This document shows, in pieces, positions 30,852 through 39,284 of a stretch of DNA of 64,000 bases. Location of the stretch: positions 62,001 through 126,000 of the forward strand of contig NZ_UZWE01000030.1 of assembly GCF_900631945.1 (NCBI RefSeq), in the 5' to 3' direction. Source of the stretch: Paracoccus haematequi. GTDB taxonomy: Bacteria; Pseudomonadota; Alphaproteobacteria; Rhodobacterales; Rhodobacteraceae. The position numbers and the translations under genes were made by a program. Within the stretch, counting starts at the first letter, position 1. Each line of letters starts with the position of its first letter. Below the pieces are notes generated by a model that had not been told where the DNA came from, did no database searches, and saw only the letters and a list, made by a program, of their open reading frames with translations.

Positions 30852-31487
30852 TCAGGACAGCCGCGCCGGAATCAGCCCGCGCAAGGCATTGCCCATCAGG
30901 ATGCGTCCGTCCTCCAGATCGTCGGGCCGCAGCACCGCTTCCCGTGCCCGCCCCGAGGCCAGCAGCGACGCCCGCAACACTCCCGGCAGCAGCCCGCAAT
31001 CCAGCGCAGGCGTCAGCAGCCGACCCTCGCGCTCTAGAAACAGGGTGGTGATCGTCCCTTCGCAAATCTCGCCGCGTTCGTTCAGCAGCAGCGCCTCGTC
31101 CACCGCCCCAGGCAGGGCGGCGCGCGCCGCGTCATAGCCGGGCCGGTGCGAGGTCTTGATCCGCAGCCAGGGATCGCTGCTGGACAGGCGGACATCGGCA
31201 ATCCGCAAAAGCCACAGGGGTGGATTCGCGGCCAGCGGCTGATGCGTCAGCGCCACCGCCCCCGCCGCGTCCACCGTCAGCCGCGCCCGCAGAACCTGCC
31301 CGCGCGGCAGCCCGGCCAGCACCGCCGAGACCCGCCCCTCGTCCAGCGGAAAGCCCACCGCCGCGCAGTCCCGCCGCAGCCGGTCCAGATGCAGCGGCCA
31401 CAGCTGGACCCTGCCATCGGGTTCGGCCCGCATGGTCTCGATGACGGTCAGGCCTGCGGGGAGAGGTTCAGAAATGCGGCCTTGCAC
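30852..31487 (-). CDS. pabC: Aminodeoxychorismate lyase (class IV aminotransferase)
   Basis: This protein of about 211 residues has the class IV PLP fold. The PLP Lys lies in 'WLRIKTSHRPGYDAARAA' and later 'EALLLNERGEICEGTITTLFL' is the class signature. Adjacent to pabB, it most likely converts 4-amino-4-deoxychorismate to p-aminobenzoate plus pyruvate for folate synthesis. I prefer GTG 31487, four bases after AGGAGG; an ATG 15 bases upstream has a poorer site. Either start overlaps the pabB end by 40 to 55 bases. Confidence 0.85.
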   Translation of the reverse strand: MQGRISEPLPAGLTVIETMRAEPDGRVQLWPLHLDRLRRDCAAVGFPLDEGRVSAVLAGLPRGQVLRARLTVDAAGAVALTHQPLAANPPLWLLRIADVRLSSSDPWLRIKTSHRPGYDAARAALPGAVDEALLLNERGEICEGTITTLFLEREGRLLTPALDCGLLPGVLRASLLASGRAREAVLRPDDLEDGRILMGNALRGLIPARLS

Positions 31488-32572
31488 AATGCCTCCTGCC
31501 ATTCCGATCCGGCGCGGCTGTCATGGGTGATGCCGCCGCCGACATTCAGCCGCAAGCGGTCGGGGGCCTCCAGGACGGGCGTACGGATCGCCACCGAAAA
31601 GCGCATCGGTCCGGCCGGGTCGATCCAGCCAATGGCCCCGCAATAGACCCCGCGCGGCGCCTGTTCCAGTTCCGCGATGATCTGCATCGCCCGGATCTTC
31701 GGCGCCCCGGTGATGGATCCGCAGGGAAACAGCGCCGCCAGGATCGCCGCCAGACCGACGCCCCCCGCCAGTTGCCCGGTCACGGTCGAGGTCATCTGGT
31801 GGACGGTCGCATAGGTTTCCACCTGAAACAGCGACGGCACCCGGACGCTGCCGGGCATACACACCCGCGACAGATCGTTGCGCAACAGATCGACGATCAT
31901 CAGATTCTCGGCCCGGTCCTTGTCCGAGGCCGACAGGGCCGCAGCCAACGCCCTATCCTGGGCCGCGTCGACGCCGCGCGGCGCGGTGCCCTTCATCGGC
32001 CGCGTCTCGATCCGGCCGGCGCCGTCGACCGCAAAGAACAGTTCGGGGCTGCGCGACAGGACGATCGGACCGCCCAGATCGACGAAGGCGCCCTCGCCCA
32101 CCGGCTGGCGCGCGGCCAGGGCGGCATGGATCGCCAGCGGATCGCCCGAGACTCGCGCCTGCATCGGAAAGGTCAGGTTCACCTGGTAACAGTCGCCCGC
32201 GGCGATATAGGTGCGCACCGCCCGCAAGGCAGCGTCGTATCGCGTGCGGCCCCACAGCGGCTGCGGCGCGCCGATCACCACGCCAGCCGGATCGGGCAAG
32301 GGCGGGGCCGGGCGCGGCGCGTCGAAAACCCCCATCAGGATCAGCGGCGCCTCGCGGTCCGAAGGCATCAGCGGCGCCAGCTTGGGGGTCAGCGCGTAGC
32401 CCAGTTCATAGGACAGATAGCCCGCCAGCCACAGCCCACGCGCCCGCGCGGCCTCGATTGCGGCCAGGGCCGGGCCGACGCCCGCGGCGGTATCGGCGCG
32501 GATCACCGTTTGCGGCGCGGCAAACAGCGTGCCGCCGGGAAGGGGGCCGTGGTCGAAGCGGACCTGGTTCAC
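31448..32572 (-). CDS. pabB: Aminodeoxychorismate synthase component I
   Basis: This 374-residue chorismate-binding enzyme has 'RPMKGTAPRG' (the PIKGT-type Lys that separates PabB from TrpE), 'SDKDRAENLMIVDLLRNDL' and the end block 'PCGSITGAPKIRAM'. It starts at GTG 32572, which overlaps the mfd stop by four bases (GTGA), so it is coupled to mfd. With pabC it makes p-aminobenzoate. The glutaminase partner PabA is not in the window. Confidence 0.92.
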   Translation of the reverse strand: MNQVRFDHGPLPGGTLFAAPQTVIRADTAAGVGPALAAIEAARARGLWLAGYLSYELGYALTPKLAPLMPSDREAPLILMGVFDAPRPAPPLPDPAGVVIGAPQPLWGRTRYDAALRAVRTYIAAGDCYQVNLTFPMQARVSGDPLAIHAALAARQPVGEGAFVDLGGPIVLSRSPELFFAVDGAGRIETRPMKGTAPRGVDAAQDRALAAALSASDKDRAENLMIVDLLRNDLSRVCMPGSVRVPSLFQVETYATVHQMTSTVTGQLAGGVGLAAILAALFPCGSITGAPKIRAMQIIAELEQAPRGVYCGAIGWIDPAGPMRFSVAIRTPVLEAPDRLRLNVGGGITHDSRAGSEWQEALCKAAFLNLSPQA

Positions 32573-35500
32573 CTGGCGGCCTTGGCCTTGGCCGCCAGGT
32601 CGCGGGCGATGGCGAAGGCGCCCTTGATGCGGTCGGCATCCGTCGCCCAATCGCGGCGCACGAAGATCTTGTTGCCGTCCACTTTCGCGTCGCCGCGCTG
32701 ATCGGTCAGGAACTCGACCAGCCCCGCCGGATTGGCGAACTTGTCGCCGTGGAACTGCACCGTGGCCCCCTTTGGCCCGGCATCCAGGCGCGAGATATTC
32801 GCGCGCTTCGCCATCGCCTTGATGCGGATCACCAGCAGAAGCGTATTCACCTCTCGCGGAAGGGGACCGAAGCGGTCGATCAGCTCGGCCGCGAAACCCT
32901 CCAGCTCGACCTTGGTGGTCAGGCCGGACAGGCGGCGGTAAAGGCCCAGCCGAACGTCCAGATCGGGGATATAGCTTTCCGGGATCGTGACCGGCACGCC
33001 GAGGTTGAGTTGCGGCGCCCATTCGTCCTCGGGCGTGCCCTCGATCTCGCCCGATTTCAGCTTGGCGATGGTTTCCTCCAGCATCTGCTGGTAGAGTTCG
33101 AAGCCGACCTCCTTGATATGGCCCGACTGCTCCTCTCCCAGCAGGTTGCCCGCGCCGCGCAGGTCAAGGTCTTGGCTGGCGAGGTTGAAGCCCGCGCCAA
33201 GCCCGTCGATGGACCCCAGGAATTTCAGCCGCCGCATCGCCTGCGGGGTCAGCGGCTGGCGCGGCTTGGTGGTCAGATAGCAATAGGCGCGGGTCTTGGA
33301 CCGGCCCACCCTGCCCCGAATCTGGTAAAGCTGCGCCAGGCCGAACATGTCGGCCCGCCAGACGATCATGGTGTTCGCGGTCGGGATGTCCAGGCCGCTT
33401 TCGACGATGGTGGTCGCCAGCAGCACGTCATGGCTGCCGTCGTAAAATGCGTTCATCCGCTGGTCCAGATCGCCCGCCGCAAGCTGGCCATGGGCGACCA
33501 GGTAATTGATTTCCGGCATGTTCTCGCGCAGCCAGTGCTCCACATCCGGCAGGTCGGACAGGCGCGGGACCACGAAGAAGCTTTGCCCACCGCGATATTT
33601 CTCGCGCAGCAGCGCCTCGCGGATCGTCACGCTGTCGAATTCGCTGACATAGGTGCGGATCGACAGCCGGTCCACCGGCGGCGTGCCGATCACCGACAGG
33701 TCGCGCACGCCGGTCAGCGACAGTTGCAGCGTGCGCGGAATCGGCGTGGCGGTCAGGGTCAGGACGTGGATGTCGCTGCGCAATTCCTTGAGCCGTTCCT
33801 TGTGGGCGACACCGAAATGCTGTTCCTCGTCGATGATCAGCAGGCCCAGGTTCTTGAAGCGCACCCCCTTGGCCAGCACCGCATGGGTGCCGACGACGAT
33901 ATCCACGCTGCCGTCCGACAGCCCGGTGCGGGTCGCCGCCGCGTCCTTGGCGGACACGAAGCGCGACAGGGGCCGCACGGCGATGGCGGTGCCGCGAAAG
34001 CGTTCGGCGAAGGTCTTGAAGTGCTGGCGGGCCAGCAGCGTGGTGGGCGCCACCACCGCCACCTGCATCCCCTGCGACGCGGCGATGAAAGCCGCGCGCA
34101 TCGCCACCTCGGTCTTGCCGAAGCCCACGTCGCCGACGATCAGGCGGTCCATGGGGCGGCCCGCCGCCAGATCCTCGGCCACGTCCTCGATGGCTGAAAG
34201 CTGGTCCTCGGTTTCGCTATAAGGGAAGCGGGCGGCGAAGGCCTGCCAGTCGTGATCCTCGGGTTCCAGCACCGGGGCGGGTCGCAGCAGGCGTTCGGCG
34301 GCCACCCGCATCAGCTTGTCGGCGATCAGCTTGATGCGTTCCTTGAGCCGCGCCTTGCGCGCCTGCCAGGCGCCGCCGCCCAGCTTGTCCAGCAGGCCTT
34401 CCTCGTGGCCATAGCGCGACAGCAGCTCGATATTCTCGACCGGCAGGTAAAGCCGGTCGCCGCCCGCATATTCCAACGCCACGCAGTCATGCGGCACACC
34501 CGCGGCCTTGATCGTCTCAAGGCCCGTATAGCGCCCGATGCCGTGTTCGACATGGACGACCAGATCGCCCGGCGTCAGGCTGGTCGTGTCGCGCAGGAAA
34601 TTGTCGGCACGGCGGCGCTTCTTCGCGCCCCGGATCAGCCGGTCGCCCAGCACGTCCTGTTCCGAGATCACCGCGAGACGGCCAAGCGCCTGTCCCTCGG
34701 CCACGAAACCCTCGTCCAGGGGCCAGACCGCCAGCCCGACCGTGCCCGGCTTGTCGGGCATGTCGCGGATATCGCCGATGTGCTTGGCCCCCGCCAGACC
34801 CTCATCGGCCAGAAGGCCCGACAGACGGTCGCGGGCGCCGTCCGAGAAGCTTGCGACAATGACCCGATGGTCCTTGGAAAGCGCCTTCACATGATCGGCC
34901 AGGGCCTTGAACAGGTTGATGCTTTCCGCCTGACGTTCCGGCGCGAAGTTGCGCCCCGCGCGGCCGCCCGCATCCAGCACCCCCGGTCCCGGCGGCTGCG
35001 GCAGCACCGCCAGCCGCAGCAGGCGATGCGCCGCCAGCCAGGCCGTCCACTCGTCGTCTGAAGGGAACATCGCCTCGGGCGGCACGGGTTTATAGACCGT
35101 GTCGCTGCGGCCCTTGGCGGCCATCGCGGCCTTCCGCGCCTCGAACTGTTCTCGGATCATGCCGCGCCGGGCGTCGATCACCTGGCCGATATGATCGTCC
35201 AACACCACCGAGGCGCCGGGCAGATAGTCGAACAGGCTCTCCATCCGGTCGTGGAACCAGGGCAGCCAATGTTCCATCCCCGCCGTCTTGCGGCCCGCGC
35301 TGACGCTTTCATACAAGGGATCGTTGGTGCCGCCGCCGTATTCCGTGCGATAGTTCTGGCGAAAGCGGGTGATCGCGTCCTCGTCCAGGATCACCTCGGA
35401 CATGGGCGCAAGCTCGATCCGCGACAGCTTTTCGGTGGTGCGCTGCGTTTCCGCGTCGAATCGTCGGGCGCCGTCCAGAACGTCGCCGAACAGATCCAGC

Positions 35501-36015
35501 CGCACCGGGCCGGATTCGCCGGGCGGGAAGATGTCGATGATGCCGCCGCGCACGGCATAGTCGCCGGGTTCGGTCACGGTGGGCGATTGCGCGAAACCCA
35601 TGCGCACCAGGAAATCGCGCAGCGCGGCCTCGTCGATGCGGTCGCCGACGCGGGCGGTGAAGCTGGCGCCCCGCACCACGTCGCGCGCGGGCACCCGTTG
35701 CAGCACCGCGTTCAGCGTCGTCAGCAGCACGAACGGCCCCTGGATCGCGCCCTGCGCCAGCCCGGCCAGCGTCGCCATCCGCGCCGCCTGAATATCGGGC
35801 GAGGGCGAAACGCGGTCATAGGGCGTCGTGTCCCAGGCCGGGAAATCCAGCACCGCCAGATCGGGCGCCAGGAAGGCAAGTGCCGCCCGCATCGCGGCCA
35901 TGCGGCGGTCGTCGCGGGCGATGTGGATCACGGGGGAACCGCGCGCGGCCTCGCGCGCGATCAGGGCGGCGTCATAGCCTTCGGGCGCGCCGGAAAGGAT
36001 CAGGTGTTCGGCCAT
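32569..36015 (-). CDS. mfd: Transcription-repair coupling factor Mfd
   Basis: This 1148-residue protein shows the Mfd order: a UvrB-homology N-terminus, an RNA polymerase-interacting module near residues 490-550 ('GDLVVHVEHGIGRYTGL' and 'EYAGGDRLYLPVENI'), then a RecG-like translocase with Walker A GDVGFGKT and DEEQ and a TRCF C-terminal domain. It releases stalled RNA polymerase and recruits UvrA. The length is normal. It is followed, overlapping, by pabB. Confidence 0.97.
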   Translation of the reverse strand: MAEHLILSGAPEGYDAALIAREAARGSPVIHIARDDRRMAAMRAALAFLAPDLAVLDFPAWDTTPYDRVSPSPDIQAARMATLAGLAQGAIQGPFVLLTTLNAVLQRVPARDVVRGASFTARVGDRIDEAALRDFLVRMGFAQSPTVTEPGDYAVRGGIIDIFPPGESGPVRLDLFGDVLDGARRFDAETQRTTEKLSRIELAPMSEVILDEDAITRFRQNYRTEYGGGTNDPLYESVSAGRKTAGMEHWLPWFHDRMESLFDYLPGASVVLDDHIGQVIDARRGMIREQFEARKAAMAAKGRSDTVYKPVPPEAMFPSDDEWTAWLAAHRLLRLAVLPQPPGPGVLDAGGRAGRNFAPERQAESINLFKALADHVKALSKDHRVIVASFSDGARDRLSGLLADEGLAGAKHIGDIRDMPDKPGTVGLAVWPLDEGFVAEGQALGRLAVISEQDVLGDRLIRGAKKRRRADNFLRDTTSLTPGDLVVHVEHGIGRYTGLETIKAAGVPHDCVALEYAGGDRLYLPVENIELLSRYGHEEGLLDKLGGGAWQARKARLKERIKLIADKLMRVAAERLLRPAPVLEPEDHDWQAFAARFPYSETEDQLSAIEDVAEDLAAGRPMDRLIVGDVGFGKTEVAMRAAFIAASQGMQVAVVAPTTLLARQHFKTFAERFRGTAIAVRPLSRFVSAKDAAATRTGLSDGSVDIVVGTHAVLAKGVRFKNLGLLIIDEEQHFGVAHKERLKELRSDIHVLTLTATPIPRTLQLSLTGVRDLSVIGTPPVDRLSIRTYVSEFDSVTIREALLREKYRGGQSFFVVPRLSDLPDVEHWLRENMPEINYLVAHGQLAAGDLDQRMNAFYDGSHDVLLATTIVESGLDIPTANTMIVWRADMFGLAQLYQIRGRVGRSKTRAYCYLTTKPRQPLTPQAMRRLKFLGSIDGLGAGFNLASQDLDLRGAGNLLGEEQSGHIKEVGFELYQQMLEETIAKLKSGEIEGTPEDEWAPQLNLGVPVTIPESYIPDLDVRLGLYRRLSGLTTKVELEGFAAELIDRFGPLPREVNTLLLVIRIKAMAKRANISRLDAGPKGATVQFHGDKFANPAGLVEFLTDQRGDAKVDGNKIFVRRDWATDADRIKGAFAIARDLAAKAKAAR

Positions 36016-36051
36016 GGGCGTGAGGTAAAGCGCCGCGCGGCGGAGTCAAGG

Positions 36052-36624
36052 TCAGAACCCATAGGGATGGATCACCGACCACAGCGCGCCCCACAGCGCC
36101 GTGACCGCCACCGCCGCCATGGACAGGACCGTGACCAGCCGCCGGTGGATCACCATCCGCCTGACCGCCTGGGACGCCGCCTCGGGGATGGGCTGGGCGC
36201 CCTGCTCGGCCGCCTCCAGCAGCGGGACAAGACGGCGCGCCAGCGCGATCCGCATCCAGAACAGCGCCGCCAGCGGCATCAGCAGCAGAAAGGACGCCAG
36301 CGCCAGTTCAAGGTCATAGCCGATGCCCATGATCGCCAAGGACGACAGCGCGAAGCCGGTCGCGGCCAGGAAGCACGCCCCCTCTCGCCTGCCCAGCCGC
36401 CAGCGGGGCAGCACCAGCGACAGCCAGTCCAGCAGGTGCAGGACCACCGGGGCATCGCCCTTGCCCTCGACCAGGGCGGCGCGGGCGCGGGACAGGATCT
36501 CGACCGGGACGCCGATCACGCTGCGGCCCGTCAGCGACCAGGTGCCGATCACGACCAGCCAATACCAGACCGTGCCGAACGACCGGCTGTCCAGAAACCC
36601 GATCAGACTGTTGAATTGAGGCAC
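36052..36624 (-). CDS. Small membrane protein, Rhodobacteraceae family (annotated elsewhere as SufBCD component-like)
   Basis: This protein of about 190 residues has an N-terminal 'LDSRSFGTVWYWLVVIGTWS' segment and four probable membrane spans, the second pair reading 'GACFLAATGFALSSLAIMGI' and 'LALASFLLLMPLAALFWM'. The start GTG 36624 is preceded by AAGGAA. It resembles proteins from this family that carry the label 'component of SufBCD complex', but no suf genes are here and no function is shown. It diverges from hemB. Confidence 0.6.
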   Translation of the reverse strand: MPQFNSLIGFLDSRSFGTVWYWLVVIGTWSLTGRSVIGVPVEILSRARAALVEGKGDAPVVLHLLDWLSLVLPRWRLGRREGACFLAATGFALSSLAIMGIGYDLELALASFLLLMPLAALFWMRIALARRLVPLLEAAEQGAQPIPEAASQAVRRMVIHRRLVTVLSMAAVAVTALWGALWSVIHPYGF

Positions 36625-36707
36625 GCGGGCTTCCTTGTCCTTGGTCGCGGGCGACCTTAGAACGGCAGTCGCCAAAGGAAAAGCCGCCCCGAAGAAGGAA
36701 ACCCGCC

Positions 36708-37706
36708 ATGCCGACGCCGATCATCGCCCCCTTCCCCGCCGCCCGGCTGCGCCGGCTGCGCCGCACCCCCGCGATCCGCGCGATGGTATCGGAATGCGAC
36801 GTGACGCCCGCCAACCTGATCTGGCCGATCTTCGTGACCGAGGTGTCGGGGGCCGAGGGCGAGATCGCCTCGATGCCCGGAGTCGAGCGGCTGACTCTGG
36901 ACGGCGCGCGCCGGGCGGCGGAACGGGCCGCGACGCTGGGCATCCCGGCGATCTGCATCTTTCCCCATTCAGATCAGGATCTTAAGACAGAAACTTGCGA
37001 ACGGGCCTGGGATCCCGACAATATCGGCAACCAGGCGATCCGCGCCGTCAAGGAAACCGTGCCCGACCTGGCGGTGATGACGGACATCGCGCTGGATCCC
37101 TATAACGCCAACGGCCATGACGGCATCGTCGTGAACGGAGAGATCCTGAATGACGAGACGGTCGAGGCCTTGGTCCGCATGGCCCTGGCCCAGGCGGAAA
37201 GCGGCGCCGACATCCTGGGGCCAAGCGACATGATGGACGGCCGCATCGGCGCGCTGCGCGGCGCGCTGGAACAGGCGGGCCACAAGCATGTGGCGATCCT
37301 GTCCTATGCGGCGAAATTCGCCTCCAGCTTCTATGGCCCGTTCCGGGACGCGGTGGGCGCATCCGGGCGGCTGGTGGGCGACAAGAAGACCTATCAGGTC
37401 AACCCCGCCAACCGGGGCGAGGCGATCCGCTGCGTCGCCCGCGACTTGGCCGAGGGCGCGGACATGGTGATGGTCAAGCCGGGAATGCCCTATCTGGACA
37501 TCTGCCGCGCCGTGAAGGACCAGTTCGGCGCGCCGACCTTCGCCTATCAGGTCAGCGGCGAATACGCGATGCTGGAAGGCGCGATCCGCAACGGCTGGCT
37601 GTCGCGGGACGCCATGTTCGAAAGCCTGCTTTGCTTCCGCCGGGCGGGCTGCGACGGCATCCTGACCTATTTCGCGCCGCTGGTGGCCGAGGCGTCCAAA
37701 GGCTGA
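36708..37706 (+). CDS. hemB: Porphobilinogen synthase (delta-aminolevulinic acid dehydratase)
   Basis: This 332-residue enzyme condenses two 5-aminolevulinate molecules in tetrapyrrole synthesis. Both Schiff-base lysines are present: K203 in SYAAKFAS and K257 in MVKPG. The aspartate-rich metal site ('MTDIALDPYNANGHDG') lacks the cysteines of zinc-type enzymes and so suggests magnesium dependence, as usual in alphaproteobacteria. AAGAAGGAAA precedes the ATG. An AT-rich region follows. Confidence 0.96.
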   Translation: MPTPIIAPFPAARLRRLRRTPAIRAMVSECDVTPANLIWPIFVTEVSGAEGEIASMPGVERLTLDGARRAAERAATLGIPAICIFPHSDQDLKTETCERAWDPDNIGNQAIRAVKETVPDLAVMTDIALDPYNANGHDGIVVNGEILNDETVEALVRMALAQAESGADILGPSDMMDGRIGALRGALEQAGHKHVAILSYAAKFASSFYGPFRDAVGASGRLVGDKKTYQVNPANRGEAIRCVARDLAEGADMVMVKPGMPYLDICRAVKDQFGAPTFAYQVSGEYAMLEGAIRNGWLSRDAMFESLLCFRRAGCDGILTYFAPLVAEASKG

Positions 37707-37985
37707 AACTCATCAGAAAAAAATGCGGATTGACCGCTGATATCCGCATTCCCAATAAAAAGAATAACACGAGAAAAAACCGAGTCAAAATAAAACGAAA
37801 TAGCGATGAACTTCAACCAATACGGGTAAATATTAGTTTTATATTTATTATTGGGCGAAACTGAAGGCACGGGGTTCTGTGGGCGACTTGCCGCTATGGC
37901 GCATCACCGGCAGGTGACAGGCCCGGAAAAATCTCCTAGGTCTCGGGCGACAGCGCCATGCGCATGCAGAGATGAGGGCGACAGA
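37707..37985. other. AT-rich intergenic island after hemB
   Basis: Bases about 37711-37862 are AT-rich (runs such as TAAATATTAG and TATATTTATTATT) in a GC-rich genome, with abrupt edges. The stretch contains one strong hairpin (listed separately) and no frame with recognisable homology on either strand. The base composition suggests foreign or regulatory DNA. Confidence 0.6.
37716..37750 (-). terminator. Minus-strand intrinsic terminator in AT-rich island
   Basis: AATGCGGAT (37722-37730) pairs perfectly with ATCCGCATT (37742-37750), loop of 11 bases. Read on the minus strand it is followed by TTTTTT. On the plus strand no T-run follows, so it fits transcription toward hemB from within the island, where no minus-strand gene is evident. 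Confidence 0.7.
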
Positions 37986-38609
37986 ATGAACGATGGAAAC
38001 CGGATCACCCGGCGCGGCGTCCTGGCCGGAGGCGCCGCCGCGCTGGCGGTTGCCGGGTGCAGCAATGCCGTGGGCACCAATGCCGGGGCGGAACTGGATG
38101 CGCGGGTCGATGCGACGCATCAGTATCTTGTCCAGAACTACCCGTCGGCGCAAGCCCTGGTGCAGAACGCCAAGGGCGTCCTCTACATGCCCCTGATGAC
38201 CGAGGCCGCGCTTGGCTTCGGCGGCGCCTATGGCCAGGGCGCGCTGAGGATCGGCGGGGCGACGGTGGACTATTATTCCGCCACCCGCGCCACTGTGGGT
38301 TTCCAGGCGGGCGCGCAGCAATACGCGCATGTGCTGATCTTCCAGACCGATGCCGCGCTTGCGTCTTTCCGCGCCTCGCCGGGCTGGCTGGCGGGGGCCA
38401 ATGCCTTCTATGCGATCCCCCAGGGCGGCATGGCGCTTGGCGCCGACACGATCACCGCGCAGCTGCCGGTCGTGGCGATGATCTTCGGCCAGGCCGGGCT
38501 GATGGCGGGCGCGTCGATCGAGGGCACGAAATACACCCGCATCATCCCCTCTGAACTCCCGACGCTGGGCTTCGGCGGCATGGGCCTGCCGCAGATGGGC
38601 CGCCGCTAA
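37986..38609 (+). CDS. SYLF/YSC84-domain lipoprotein
   Basis: This 207-residue protein carries the SYLF (YSC84/DUF500-like) lipid-binding domain, e.g. 'AKGVLYMPLMTEAALGFGG' and 'GATVDYYSATRATVGFQAGAQ'. The N-terminus has a twin-arginine pattern TRRGVLAGG followed by a lipobox-like LAVAGC with Cys at about residue 25, so it is probably a Tat-exported lipoprotein. The C-terminus overlaps the convergent GntR gene end by four bases. Confidence 0.82.
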   Translation: MNDGNRITRRGVLAGGAAALAVAGCSNAVGTNAGAELDARVDATHQYLVQNYPSAQALVQNAKGVLYMPLMTEAALGFGGAYGQGALRIGGATVDYYSATRATVGFQAGAQQYAHVLIFQTDAALASFRASPGWLAGANAFYAIPQGGMALGADTITAQLPVVAMIFGQAGLMAGASIEGTKYTRIIPSELPTLGFGGMGLPQMGRR

Positions 38610-39253
38610 CCCGAGGTCAGGTGCCGCAACCCGTGCGTGACATCGGCGCGCACGGCCAGCCGCAGGGCGGGTTCGTCGCCCGCCCGCAGCGCGGCCAGGA
38701 TCATGCGGTGATGGCGGGGCGGCTCGTTCCGCTTCACCCGGCCGTAAAGCGCCCGCATCGTCGGTCCCAGTTGCAGCCAGATCGTTTCCAGCATCGCCAG
38801 CATCGCCGGGGCCTGCGCGCGCAGATACAGCATCCGGTGGAATTCCAGGTTGCAGCGGATATAACCCACGGCGTCGTGGTTCTCGACCGCGTCGGCGATG
38901 CGCGCGTTCATCTGCGCCAGCCGGTCGATCAGCGCGAAATGCGCGCGCGGCAGGGCGCGGGCGGCGAGTTCGGGTTCGATCAGCGCGCGCAGGGCCGCCA
39001 GTTCCTCGATCCGGTCGTCCGACAGCGCGGGCGTGGTGACGCGCCCTGACGCGGACAGCGTCAGCGCCCCCTCGGCCACCAGGCGGCGCACCGCCTCGCG
39101 CGCGGGGGTCATCGACAGGTGGTATTCGCGGGCGATGCCGCGCAGGGTCAGCGGCTTGCCGGGGGGCAATTCGCCCAGCATGATCCGGCTGCGCAGGTTG
39201 CGGTACAGCTTCTCGTGGGCGGAAGGATCGGCGGGGCGGGCTGGGGCGTTCAT
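38606..39253 (-). CDS. GntR family regulator (FCD domain)
   Basis: This 215-residue regulator has a winged helix near residues 15-80 ('LYRNLRSRIMLGELPPGKPL', then 'TPAREAVRRLVAEGALTL') and an FCD ligand-binding domain (from about 85; 'IEELAALRALIEPELAARAL' and 'NLEFHRMLYLRAQ'), where the metal-coordinating His and Asp residues are found. Ligands of this class are small carboxylates. A perfect palindrome lies a few bases before its ATG, suggesting autoregulation. No metabolic partner operon is adjacent. Confidence 0.88.
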   Translation of the reverse strand: MNAPARPADPSAHEKLYRNLRSRIMLGELPPGKPLTLRGIAREYHLSMTPAREAVRRLVAEGALTLSASGRVTTPALSDDRIEELAALRALIEPELAARALPRAHFALIDRLAQMNARIADAVENHDAVGYIRCNLEFHRMLYLRAQAPAMLAMLETIWLQLGPTMRALYGRVKRNEPPRHHRMILAALRAGDEPALRLAVRADVTHGLRHLTSG

Positions 39254-39259
39254 GGTGCG

Positions 39260-39273
39260 TTTGTGATCACAAA
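39260..39273. promoter_or_regulatory. Perfect palindromic operator ahead of the GntR gene
   Basis: The 14-base sequence TTTGTGATCACAAA equals its own reverse complement and lies six bases before the ATG at 39253. Its TTGT...ACAA form matches the operators of FCD-type GntR regulators. It occupies the place of a Shine-Dalgarno site, so binding there would block initiation. Confidence 0.65.
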
Positions 39274-39284
39274 CCGCGCACTCG

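Noticed and set aside
37667-37870. Short minus-strand frame in the AT-rich island
   Set aside because: It crosses a strong terminator hairpin and runs antisense into hemB, with no homology and no ribosome binding site.
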